Shown here one piece after another: positions 8,670 through 15,747 of a DNA stretch of 64,000 bases (its first letter is position 1; each line of letters starts with the position of its first letter). The translations under genes were made by a program, and so were the position numbers. The stretch covers positions 2,542,001 through 2,606,000 of the forward strand of contig NZ_CP053108.1 in NCBI RefSeq assembly GCF_013009075.1, written 5' to 3'. Source of the stretch: Halomonas sp. TA22. Lineage in GTDB: Bacteria; Pseudomonadota; Gammaproteobacteria; Pseudomonadales; Halomonadaceae. The notes beneath the pieces were generated by a model that saw nothing but the letters and a program-made list of their open reading frames with translations, searched no databases and was not told where the DNA came from.

Positions 8670-9239
8670 ATGCGCTGCTGGCAACGAGTGTTAAGCGTGG
8701 CGGGGGCGGTAGTGCTGACGGGTTGCGCCACTAGCCCCACGAGCCTGCCAAGCCATGCCACGCCACCCGCGAGCGAGTGCCGCTGGGCGCTGTCCGACGA
8801 GGGTGGGGTCGCCCATGTCCGACGGGTGGTGGCGGCTCTCGAGGCGGAGGGGTATTCGATACGTCATACCGATACGACGCTGCGAGTGGTGAGTGCCGAG
8901 CGTAGCCGTATCCTGCCCGGGTATGGCGTCAACTTCTATGAGGCCTGGCCGCGTACCGGCGTATTCGGCAGCTATGGCATCGGCCGAGGCGGGCGCAGCA
9001 GTATCGGCTTCGGGACCTCGATCGGTGGCGGCAGCTATCGCTTCGCCCCGGATGCCACGCGCGTCGAGCAGCTCTCGGTCGTCGCCCCTGACGGCTGGGT
9101 TCAGGTCTCCGCCGATATCCGTATTCTCGACCCCGATGGGGTGGTGCGTGAGTCGCGCAGCGCCACCACCGCGTCGTTCTGCTCGGCACTGCGGCAACGT
9201 ATCGAACAGCCCCGGGAGGCGACGTCATGGGACGAGTGA
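8670..9239 (+). CDS. Predicted lipoprotein of unknown function, paralogue of the next gene
   Basis: A 189-residue protein with a lipoprotein signal: hydrophobic segment 7-16 then LTGC with the acylated C19. The mature part holds EGYSIRHTD at about 59-68 and PGYGVNF at 83-89, followed by a glycine/serine/tyrosine-rich stretch (about 95-125). It then ends in a predicted beta-rich segment. I do not recognise a named family. The next gene repeats the GYxIRxxD to PGYxxN pattern with nearly the same spacing, and the two reading frames overlap by 13 bases, so they are probably translated together. Envelope location is likely; function is unknown. Confidence 0.8.
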   Translation: MRCWQRVLSVAGAVVLTGCATSPTSLPSHATPPASECRWALSDEGGVAHVRRVVAALEAEGYSIRHTDTTLRVVSAERSRILPGYGVNFYEAWPRTGVFGSYGIGRGGRSSIGFGTSIGGGSYRFAPDATRVEQLSVVAPDGWVQVSADIRILDPDGVVRESRSATTASFCSALRQRIEQPREATSWDE

Positions 9240-9595
9240 CAGAGACGATCGCGATCGTCACGGTGGTGCTGACGCTGGCGGCCTGCGCCACCAGCCCGGC
9301 GAGGGTCGAGCCACGTGCCTTCACTCTGGCGGTAAGCACCGAACGGGCCCTGGCAGAGGCGGTGGAGATGCTGGCCGAACGTGGCTATGTGATCCGCTAT
9401 GCCGATGCCGAGCTGGGCCGTGCAGAAGCGGATCTAGCGGCTTGGCCGGGTTATCGCCTGAATCTGCAGGTGGATGACACGCCCCAGGGGGCATATATCT
9501 CGTTCACCGGGCGACGTGGCAATCAGCCGCTTGAGCCGGTGAGCCTCGACCCGCTGTTGGTGGAACTTCAGGCCAGGCTGGGGCTCGGCCCCTAG
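9227..9595 (+). CDS. Predicted small lipoprotein, paralogue of the preceding gene
   Basis: A 122-residue lipoprotein: hydrophobic N-terminus and LAAC lipobox with C20. The mature domain contains GYVIRYAD at 53-60 and PGYRLNL at 74-80, which match GYSIRHTD and PGYGVNF in the upstream protein. The start overlaps the upstream stop by 13 bases, suggesting coupling. It lacks the glycine/serine-rich insertion of its neighbour. No named family is recognised. The pair may act as a two-component outer-membrane or periplasmic assembly, which is inference from coupling and shared pattern only. Confidence 0.78.
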   Translation: MGRVTETIAIVTVVLTLAACATSPARVEPRAFTLAVSTERALAEAVEMLAERGYVIRYADAELGRAEADLAAWPGYRLNLQVDDTPQGAYISFTGRRGNQPLEPVSLDPLLVELQARLGLGP

Positions 9596-9690
9596 TCGAT
9601 CAGCGCTAGCGAGCCGTCGCGACATTGACAGCCATGGCCATGGACGGCATCTTCTCGGCGTCATCACCGCCATTCGCCCAGGAGGAGTGC

Positions 9691-10368
9691 ATGCCTCAGC
9701 GCCATGCTTTGAGATCACTGTGGTCGACTGTCCTTATGGGCCTTGTCACGGCTCTGCTGCCTGCTCTCGTTCAGGCTCACCCCCATGGCTGGGTAGATCT
9801 GGGGGTGCGGGTCATCATCGATGAGCAGGGGCAGGTCGAGGCATTGCATCAGCGCTGGAGAATGGATCCTTTCTATAGTTTGGTGATTCTCGAAGAGCTG
9901 GGGAGTGCGCAGGGCAACGATAGCCTGGACGCACGGCTCGACCAGCTGGGCCTGGATATCCGCAACAATCTCGCCCCACAGCACTACTACACCGAGGTGA
10001 CTCATGCAGGCGAGCGTCTCGCCCTGGGCGAGGTCAATGACTATACCGTCATGGAGCGTGACGGCCGCGTCGAGTTCATCTTCCTGCTGCCCCTGGCGCA
10101 GCCTGTCGCCCTGGGCGAGGAGGCGCTGCGCTATCAGATCTTCGATCCCAGCTACTATATCGAGCTGCTCCATGAGGAGGAGGGCGACACCCCCCGCGCG
10201 GATGCGCTGGTGGTGAGCGGCGATCACGACTGCACGACGCAGATCGTGCCCGCCGACCCCGATCCCGAGCTGGTCATGCAAGCCGCCATGCTCGATGTCA
10301 CCGACCAGGCCGAGCCGGGGCTTGGCCGCTATTTCGCGGAAACCGGGGTGGTCAAATGCGGCAGCTAA
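9691..10368 (+). CDS. DUF1007 family periplasmic protein
   Basis: A 225-residue secreted protein. The signal peptide ends at VQA near residue 29, so the mature chain begins HPHGWVDL, the hallmark histidine-rich start of DUF1007. I start at MPQRHALRSLW because GGAGGAG stands just before it; the longer frame adds 22 residues with no signal character. The family is repeatedly found beside nickel/cobalt or zinc transport genes and is thought to handle the metal in the periplasm, although its biochemistry is not settled. Its stop overlaps the start of the NicO permease by 13 bases, which strongly ties the two together. Confidence 0.85.
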   Translation: MPQRHALRSLWSTVLMGLVTALLPALVQAHPHGWVDLGVRVIIDEQGQVEALHQRWRMDPFYSLVILEELGSAQGNDSLDARLDQLGLDIRNNLAPQHYYTEVTHAGERLALGEVNDYTVMERDGRVEFIFLLPLAQPVALGEEALRYQIFDPSYYIELLHEEEGDTPRADALVVSGDHDCTTQIVPADPDPELVMQAAMLDVTDQAEPGLGRYFAETGVVKCGS

Positions 10369-11372
10369 GCACTCCTCGTCTGCTGTGGGGGCTCGCGATT
10401 CTCCTGGTGGCCGTTGCGGCAGTATGGCTGGCACAAGGAGGAGCGCAGAGTCTTAGCCTGCAGATCGTCGCCTGGCAGCGGGCGTTGCATCGCGCACTGA
10501 CTCTCGCCATCACGGAGCTCTCCGGGACCCCTTCCACGGGAGCATGGATGACGCTGCTGGGAATCAGCTTCGGCTATGGTTTCTTCCACGCCGCCGGGCC
10601 CGGTCACGGCAAGGCGGTGCTTGCCACCTATCTGCTCTCCCAGGGCGGCGCCACACGCCGGGCGCTATTGCTCTCCTGTGCGGCTTCGCTGCTGCAGGCC
10701 CTGGTGGCCATCGGGCTTGTGGTCATTCTGGTGCACGGACTGGGCTGGATGACGCGCCAGGCCATGGGCTCGGTAGCCTGGGTCGAGCAGACCAGTTTCA
10801 TCATGGTCACGTTGCTGGGGGTGTGGCTCTGCTGGCGTGCCCTGCTTCAGTTGCGGCGTGGCCACATGGCCGACCGGCATGCTCACCATGATCACCAACA
10901 CGACCATCACCACGCTCATGATCATTGTGGCTGCGGCAGTGCCCATCATGTCGATCCCGCCCAGGCGGCGGATTGGCGCACGGCCTTGGCGACGGTGGTG
11001 GCGATCGGCATACGCCCCTGTAGCGGTGGGGTGCTGCTGATGGGGGCCGCCTCGCTGCTCGGTCTGTTCTGGGTCGGCGTGGCGGCGGTGCTGGTGATGG
11101 CGGCAGGCACTGCGCTTGCAGTATCGATGCTGGCACTTGCCAGCGTCATCGCGCGTGACTGGGCACAGCGGCGGCTGGCCGGCCGGCAAACAGGGCAGCG
11201 TGCTCAACGTCTCTTCGGCTGGGCGGCGCTTGGGGGAGGGATGGCGATCGTGATGCTGGGGCTATCGCTCTCGTTGGCCGGTGCGACCAACCCGACAGGC
11301 GTGCCGCTGCTTGGCGAGCCGCCAGGACAGCAAGCCGGCGACTCCGCACCGCGCAACACACCGTTTGGCTAG
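10356..11372 (+). CDS. NicO/RcnA-type nickel/cobalt transport permease
   Basis: A 338-residue inner-membrane protein with about six or seven helices. The metal motif FFHAAGPGHGKAVLATY (about 75-91) and the second motif IGIRPCSGG (about 220-228) are the conserved NicO elements. Between them, residues 167-200 form a cytosolic loop very rich in histidine (HHDHQHDHHHAHDH plus CGCG), a typical metal-binding loop. RcnA members export nickel and cobalt; others may take metal up. Direction cannot be read from the sequence. The gene overlaps the DUF1007 gene upstream. Its TAG stop lies in a CTAG shared with the stop of the convergent HIT gene. Confidence 0.9.
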   Translation: MRQLSTPRLLWGLAILLVAVAAVWLAQGGAQSLSLQIVAWQRALHRALTLAITELSGTPSTGAWMTLLGISFGYGFFHAAGPGHGKAVLATYLLSQGGATRRALLLSCAASLLQALVAIGLVVILVHGLGWMTRQAMGSVAWVEQTSFIMVTLLGVWLCWRALLQLRRGHMADRHAHHDHQHDHHHAHDHCGCGSAHHVDPAQAADWRTALATVVAIGIRPCSGGVLLMGAASLLGLFWVGVAAVLVMAAGTALAVSMLALASVIARDWAQRRLAGRQTGQRAQRLFGWAALGGGMAIVMLGLSLSLAGATNPTGVPLLGEPPGQQAGDSAPRNTPFG

Positions 11373-11800
11373 CGGCCTATCACTCCTTTCTCTCCCTCGA
11401 TCACAGCCAACGCGAGGTCGCGCATGCTGGTCTGCTGTTGAAGGTCGTAAGGCTGCGCCTGACCGTGTCCCCATACCGGGGCAGGCCAGGCGTCGTCGTC
11501 ATGCTTGCGTACGATCACATGCAGGTGCAACTGGGAGACCACGTTGCCTAGGGTGGCGAGATTGAGCTTGTCGCCCTGCAGTGCCTGCTTCATTCCTTGG
11601 CCCAATGCCGTCGCTTCGCGCCATAGCTGCGCCTGATCCTGCTCGCTGAGTTCGAACACCTCGCTCACGTCCGAGCGGCGCGGCACCAGCAGCAGCCAGG
11701 CGAAGCGGGCGTCATTCATCAGACGCACCTGACATAGCGGTAGTTCGGTTATCGGCAGACTGTCCGCTTCTAGGCGGGGGTCGAGTGTGAAATCGCTCAT
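11369..11800 (-). CDS. HIT family protein (predicted nucleotide hydrolase)
   Basis: A 143-residue histidine-triad protein. The catalytic string near the C-terminus reads SQLHLHVIVR, so the triad is Q90-x-H92-x-H94: the first histidine is replaced by glutamine, while the two central histidines remain. This Q form is, to my knowledge, common in one HIT subgroup of proteobacteria. HIT enzymes cleave dinucleoside polyphosphates or nucleoside phosphoramidates in the cytosol. The gene is monocistronic and converges on the NicO permease gene, sharing a palindromic CTAG that supplies both TAG stops (11369-11372). Confidence 0.9.
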   Translation of the reverse strand: MSDFTLDPRLEADSLPITELPLCQVRLMNDARFAWLLLVPRRSDVSEVFELSEQDQAQLWREATALGQGMKQALQGDKLNLATLGNVVSQLHLHVIVRKHDDDAWPAPVWGHGQAQPYDLQQQTSMRDLALAVIEGEKGVIGR

Positions 11801-11897
11801 TGAGGCCTCTCGAGCATTGGCTTAGGGTTCGGTTGTAGCGCGACGGAGCGAGAGACGCCAGCGGAGAGCTTCACTAGATAACGATAGGAACGGCTGC

Positions 11898-12644
11898 ATG
11901 ACATTAGAGGAAGGGGTGGCGTTGGCGGTCATCGGCATGGTGGCTGGCTTCATCAATGTGCTCTCGGCGGGGGGGTCGATGCTGACCCTGCCGATGCTGA
12001 TGTTTCTCGGTCTGTCGCCGCAGGAGGCCAATGGCACCAACCGTATCTCCATCGTGCTGCAGAGCGTGGCGGCGATAGGCAGTTTTCTGCGCGCCGGGGC
12101 GAGTCATATCGGCCTGAGCCTGCGTTTATCGGTGCCGGCCGTCATCGGCTCGTTGCTGGGTGCCTGGCTCGCCATGCAGGTCAGCGATGCGCTGTTCGAA
12201 GCGGTCCTGATTGCGGTGATGGCGGGGAGTGCCGTGGTGATGCTGCTGCCACAGCCACGTCTCGATACTCGCCCACTGACCCGCGAACGGCTGACTCCAA
12301 GCATCTATCTGGCAATGTTCATAATCGGTCTATATGGCGGATTCATCCAGGTCGGCGTGGGGGTGCTGTTCATCATTGTGCTCTATCGCATGCTCAGGAT
12401 CGATCTTGCTCAGGTCAATGTCTTCAAGGTCTTCATCATTCTGATGTACATGCTCCCGGCACTGGGACTGTTCATCTTCTACGATCAGGTGCGCTGGGGT
12501 ATCGGCATGGTGCTGGCGCTGGGCAGCATGGTGGGCGCCTGGCTGGGCGTGAAGGTCAACATGGGGCCGCGAGGCGCGTGGTGGATCAAGTGGCTTACGC
12601 TGATGATCATCGCCGCGATACTGCTGCGTCTGGTGCTCGGATAG
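11898..12644 (+). CDS. TauE/SafE family sulfite/sulfonate-type permease
   Basis: A 248-residue inner-membrane protein with about seven or eight helices. It has the paired repeats expected of TauE/SafE proteins, each beginning with a glycine-rich helix (GMVAGFINVLSAGGSML and GLYGGFIQVGVGVLF). The NGTNR sequence after the first repeat is typical. Members export or exchange sulfite, sulfoacetate and related anions, but many have no known substrate. It is divergent from the HIT gene and followed by the entericidin-like genes. No sulfur-metabolism gene is next to it, so the substrate stays open. Confidence 0.9.
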   Translation: MTLEEGVALAVIGMVAGFINVLSAGGSMLTLPMLMFLGLSPQEANGTNRISIVLQSVAAIGSFLRAGASHIGLSLRLSVPAVIGSLLGAWLAMQVSDALFEAVLIAVMAGSAVVMLLPQPRLDTRPLTRERLTPSIYLAMFIIGLYGGFIQVGVGVLFIIVLYRMLRIDLAQVNVFKVFIILMYMLPALGLFIFYDQVRWGIGMVLALGSMVGAWLGVKVNMGPRGAWWIKWLTLMIIAAILLRLVLG

Positions 12645-12745
12645 CGCTCACGCCTCCTTGAAAGATAAAGTCCCCCAAGCGGCGCCACAATGCTAAATTG
12701 ACGTGGTAGTAGGTAATTCAGGTTCTACCATTTGAGGATACTGTA

Positions 12746-12877
12746 ATGAAGCGTTCCGTTGCGATGCTAATGCTTGTCCTGATCAGCCTGATATTATTGA
12801 GTGGCTGCAATACGATTCGGGGCGCGGGCGAAGACATCGAGCAGGGTGGCGAGGCGATTCAGCGCTCGGCCAGCTAG
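12746..12877 (+). CDS. Entericidin A/B-like small lipoprotein (first of two)
   Basis: A 43-residue lipoprotein. After a lysine/arginine N-terminus and a hydrophobic core comes LSGC with C21, then NTIRGAGEDIEQGGEAIQ. This Cys-Asn-Thr start with GxGxDIExGGEAI is the entericidin pattern. In E. coli the ecnA/ecnB pair are small outer-membrane lipoproteins, EcnB being stationary-phase induced and called a bacteriolytic toxin; many bacteria keep one or two without proven toxicity. GAGGATACTGTA before the ATG holds a modest ribosome-binding site. Its paralogue lies about 115 bases downstream. Confidence 0.88.
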   Translation: MKRSVAMLMLVLISLILLSGCNTIRGAGEDIEQGGEAIQRSAS

Positions 12878-12931
12878 CGGGCAAAGGTCAGCACCGAGCG
12901 CCTTGTGCAGTAAGCGGCAAAGCCTGTTAGG

Positions 12932-12938
12932 CTAGAAT
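12932..12938 (+). promoter_or_regulatory. Possible stationary-phase (-10) element for the second entericidin gene
   Basis: CTAGAAT at 12932-12938 has TAGAAT as a -10 box (5 of 6) with a C at the -13 position, as favoured by RpoS. There is no good -35 at 17 bases. The start codon is 56 bases downstream. E. coli ecnB is RpoS-dependent, which agrees. Confidence 0.4.
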
Positions 12939-12993
12939 ATACATTGCTTCACTGAAGGAATGCATTGATCACTGACGTTAAGGAGGACGTACC

Positions 12994-13125
12994 ATGAAAA
13001 AGATTATCGCACTGAGCTTCGCCCTACTGGTTACCGCAGGTGCACTGGCGGGTTGCAATACCATGGAAGGTGCTGGCCAGGATGTCGAGCGTGGCGGCGA
13101 AGCGGTGCAGGACGCTGCCAACTGA
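12994..13125 (+). CDS. Entericidin A/B-like small lipoprotein (second of two)
   Basis: A 43-residue lipoprotein with the same plan as its neighbour: MKKIIALSF, hydrophobic core, LAGC with C21, then NTMEGAGQDVERGGEAVQDAAN. It has a strong ribosome-binding site, AAGGAGG, before the ATG, so it is probably made in larger amounts than the first copy. It has its own possible stationary-phase promoter and a strong terminator about 30 bases after the stop, so it can be transcribed alone. The two copies share the cysteine context and the GGEA motif, which points to tandem duplication. Confidence 0.92.
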   Translation: MKKIIALSFALLVTAGALAGCNTMEGAGQDVERGGEAVQDAAN

Positions 13126-13153
13126 GCAGGGTGGATGTTCACTGCACGTTGAG

Positions 13154-13188
13154 AGCGGGCGAACCCATGGGGTTCGCCCGCTTGCTTG
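13154..13188 (+). terminator. Terminator after the second entericidin gene
   Basis: A perfect 13-bp stem, AGCGGGCGAACCC (13154-13166) and GGGTTCGCCCGCT (13170-13182), with a 3-base loop. It is followed by TGCTTG, a weak T-rich tail. Confidence 0.8.
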
Positions 13189-13237
13189 TGATCGGAAAGA
13201 GGCGTTGTGATACGTCATACCCACTACAGGAATCGTC

Positions 13238-13567
13238 ATGTCGTTCATGAAACTTGCCCTGCCCCTCGGCGCTGCTCTCCTGCTTTCGGCCTGTGCCACC
13301 CCGCCCCAGCCGATCCAGCGGGACGAGGCGCCACTGCCGCCCACCGTGACACCGGCCAACCGCGACGATTGCGATGCACGCTCGTCCCAAGATCGTATCG
13401 GCCGTGCCTATGACGAGGCGCTGAGTGCCTCCATCCTTGCCGAGAGCGGCGCCGAGCGCCTGCGGGTGCTGCGTGCAGGCGACATGGCGACCATGGATCA
13501 TCGTCCCGACCGTCTCAATATCCGCCTCGATGAGAATGACAGAATCGAGCAGATCGGTTGCGGCTGA
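13238..13567 (+). CDS. I78-type peptidase-inhibitor-like lipoprotein
   Basis: A 109-residue protein with a lipoprotein signal (LSAC, C19) and a proline-rich spacer. The domain then has the I78 layout: a cysteine followed by a QDRIG helix start, RVLRAGDMATMDHRPDRLN in the middle (about 79-97), and a final strand IEQIGCG with a second cysteine that can pair with the first. I78 (potato-inhibitor-like) proteins are Elastase-inhibitor AFLEI relatives; bacterial members are secreted and their targets are unknown. AGGA six bases before the ATG supports the start. It converges on the membrane protein gene with only three bases between stops. Confidence 0.82.
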   Translation: MSFMKLALPLGAALLLSACATPPQPIQRDEAPLPPTVTPANRDDCDARSSQDRIGRAYDEALSASILAESGAERLRVLRAGDMATMDHRPDRLNIRLDENDRIEQIGCG

Positions 13568-13570
13568 GGA

Positions 13571-14629
13571 TCACTCGTAGCGCTCCTTCCAGCGCTGCCG
13601 CTCCACCTGTCCCTTGATCACCTCGATCATGTCGATCATCACCTGCTCGGTGACCATGTCGCTGTGGTGGTCGACCTTGAGCCAGGCCTCGAAGCCACTG
13701 TCGGCGACACGCTCGACGAGCTGGCCGAACGCCGGCGACTTGAGCCCCTCGGCCGCCTCGTGGACTAGCCGGCAGGCGATATCGCTGAGCGAGGCGTCCA
13801 GTGCATTGGCCACCTGCCCTCCCATTGGCAGACGTCTCAGGCGCTTGATCTCAGGGCTCTCCGCCAGGGTCCGCCCGATCAGCGCGCTGACATAGCGCAT
13901 CAGGTCGCTGCGGTTGCGCTGATAGGCGCTGCCTACCATGTCCTCCATACGCTGGCTGATCTCATGAATGAGTTGCTGTTTGCGCGGCATGATCACATTG
14001 TCGATCATCTTCTCGGTCAACGAGTCGCTGGCACGGATCTGGTCCTGTACGTTGTCGAGCAGGCGCAGCGCGATCCGGTCGGAGAGCTCCTCGAGCAGAA
14101 TATCGTAGTACTTGGCATAGATCGCATAGAGCCGCCAGTTGTGAATATCGATCATGTTCAGACGCTGCAGGCGATGCAGCAATGAGATGATGCGCAGCAC
14201 CCTGAGCAGGCGGAACCCGCCCACCGGAATGCAACCCAGCACGTCGTACCAGTGCACGAACGGGTAGAAGAACCAACGATGGTAGCGGCGCTCTAAGATC
14301 GCCACTGCCCAGCCAAGCAGCACGTCGAGCACGAACACGGCAACGAATGCCAGATCGATGGCGATGAAATTGGCGTGTATGTTGCGCTCGTAGAGGCCAT
14401 GCAGTCCCGGCGCCACGGCCTCGAAGGCGCTATTCAGCGGCGAGATCAGAAACAGCGCATCGAACAGCAGCAGTGCCAGGTTGACGACCACTAGCACGAT
14501 GACCAGCAGATCCCAGGCCATGTGGGCCTGCTCTGCTCGCCGGCTCAAGGGCCGAGGTGCCGGAGAGGAGGCGCCTCCGGACGGCTTGCGAGATTTCCTC
14601 GAAGAGACTCGTGTGGTCGGCGATGTCAT
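13571..14629 (-). CDS. Voltage-sensor-like membrane protein without a pore domain (ion transporter-like)
   Basis: A 352-residue protein with a Ser/Pro/Arg-rich cytosolic N-terminus (1-36). Predicted helices lie at about 38-62, 87-112 and 118-136. The next segment has arginines at every third position (R140, R143, R146, then R153, R156), like the S4 helix of voltage-gated channels. Acidic residues in the second helix (D92, D102) could pair with them. Instead of a pore and selectivity filter, residues 170-352 form a long, charged, mostly helical soluble region. It is probably annotated as an ion transporter in relatives. Function is unknown; a voltage-responsive sensor is inference. Confidence 0.65.
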   Translation of the reverse strand: MTSPTTRVSSRKSRKPSGGASSPAPRPLSRRAEQAHMAWDLLVIVLVVVNLALLLFDALFLISPLNSAFEAVAPGLHGLYERNIHANFIAIDLAFVAVFVLDVLLGWAVAILERRYHRWFFYPFVHWYDVLGCIPVGGFRLLRVLRIISLLHRLQRLNMIDIHNWRLYAIYAKYYDILLEELSDRIALRLLDNVQDQIRASDSLTEKMIDNVIMPRKQQLIHEISQRMEDMVGSAYQRNRSDLMRYVSALIGRTLAESPEIKRLRRLPMGGQVANALDASLSDIACRLVHEAAEGLKSPAFGQLVERVADSGFEAWLKVDHHSDMVTEQVMIDMIEVIKGQVERQRWKERYE

Positions 14630-14703
14630 GGCACCTCCTTGTGCTTGCGGGCAAAAACGGGCGCTGGTATCTCTCCTGCGGCATAGTCAATATGGCTTCA
14701 CAC

Positions 14704-15216
14704 CTAAGTGGAAAAGCTCCTGACATGATTCTCGTGGGCACGCAGCGCCTCCTCCTCGGCCTGCTTGCGCATCTTCTTGCGCAGTGCAGCCTTCTCGAAG
14801 CGCAGCCTTTGCAGCGGTGTCTCCAATGCCAAAGGCGGCACCCGGGTCGGCACGCCACTCTCGTCGACGGCCACCATCGAGAGATAGCAGCTATTGGTAT
14901 GGCGAATCACCTTCTCGCGAATGTCCTCGGCCACCACCTTGACGCCGATCTCCATGGAGGAGCGGCCGACATGGTTGACCGAGGCGAGAAAGGTCACCAG
15001 CTCGCCGACGTGGATCGGCTGCTTGAACAGCACCTGATCCACCGACAGCGTCACTACATAGCTGCCCGAGTAGCGACTGGCGCAGGCGTAGGCGACCTCA
15101 TCGAGCTTCTTGAGGATCGCGCCACCGTGGACCTTGCCGCTGAAATTGGCCATGTCCGGTGTCATCAGCACGGTCATCGACAATTCATGCTGGCGAGGAA
15201 GGTCATCAAAGGTCAT
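14704..15216 (-). CDS. Acyl-CoA thioesterase (hotdog fold, YciA/ACOT type)
   Basis: A 170-residue single hotdog-domain enzyme. The signature NFSGKVHGGAILKKLDEVAY holds the glycine-rich helix start and the catalytic aspartate. Strand VVTLSVDQVLFKQPIHVGELV follows as in YciA-like thioesterases. It hydrolyses acyl-CoA to free acid and CoA in the cytosol. The C-terminus (about 135-165) is a charged, probably coiled helix rich in Lys, Arg and Glu, longer than in E. coli YciA. The gene is next to the voltage-sensor-like protein on the same strand with a gap of 74 bases. Confidence 0.92.
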   Translation of the reverse strand: MTFDDLPRQHELSMTVLMTPDMANFSGKVHGGAILKKLDEVAYACASRYSGSYVVTLSVDQVLFKQPIHVGELVTFLASVNHVGRSSMEIGVKVVAEDIREKVIRHTNSCYLSMVAVDESGVPTRVPPLALETPLQRLRFEKAALRKKMRKQAEEEALRAHENHVRSFST

Positions 15217-15342
15217 GCTCTAGATCCATGGGTTGAATAGTCTGCATAGGTTTACCATGTTTTGACTATGCATGAACGCATGGCGTGGGCGTAGCAGGGA
15301 GGCCCATGTCACTGGAGTATGGCTCAAGCAAGGAGGCCAATG

Positions 15343-15669
15343 ATGAAAACAGCATTCCGAGTCGGTGTCGATGTCGAGACAACCGCAAGCGAGAAGGTGG
15401 GGACCGTGGATGTGCTCGGCAACCACTATCTGCGCATTGTGGCGGAGGATGGATCGTTCCGCTGGATACCCTATGCGCGGCTGGAAACGGCCGACGATGA
15501 TCGGCTGTGCTTGATCGACGACCCCGACGACAAGCTCGGCGCAGTACTTACCTCACCGCCGCTGGGCGAGGATGGCGCCAATATCGACCCCGATGCCGAG
15601 GTCGACGAAGCGAGCGCCGATTCGTTTCCGGCCAGCGATCCGCCCGCCTACACTCCCGACAAGCACTGA
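15343..15669 (+). CDS. Small acidic protein with PRC/DUF2171-like start and acidic SFPASDPP tail
   Basis: A 108-residue, strongly acidic protein. The first half (about 1-65) looks like a small beta-barrel: ETTASEKVGTVDVLGNHYL followed by WIPYARLETADDDRLCLID, similar in shape to PRC-barrel or DUF2171 modules. The tail carries DEASADSFPASDPP, a short linear motif that recurs at the end of many small stress-related bacterial proteins. AGGAGG at 15331-15336 is six bases before this ATG and only three before an ATG one codon earlier. Function is unknown. A strong hairpin follows the stop. Confidence 0.75.
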   Translation: MKTAFRVGVDVETTASEKVGTVDVLGNHYLRIVAEDGSFRWIPYARLETADDDRLCLIDDPDDKLGAVLTSPPLGEDGANIDPDAEVDEASADSFPASDPPAYTPDKH

Positions 15670-15690
15670 ATGACCGGCGCCGCTTCATCG

Positions 15691-15727
15691 ACACGGCCAT
15701 GCAAGCGATTGCATGGCCGTGTCGTGA
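15691..15727. terminator. Bidirectional terminator between the acidic protein gene and atoE
   Basis: A perfect 14-bp stem, ACACGGCCATGCAA (15691-15704) and TTGCATGGCCGTGT (15709-15722), with loop GCGA. The flanking genes converge here. The tail is only weakly T-rich. Confidence 0.75.
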
Positions 15728-15747
15728 GTGGCGAGGCGTCGGCCTGG

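Noticed and set aside
10880-10960. CAC/CAT-rich stretch as a possible DNA repeat
   Set aside because: It encodes the histidine-rich loop of the NicO permease and needs no other explanation.
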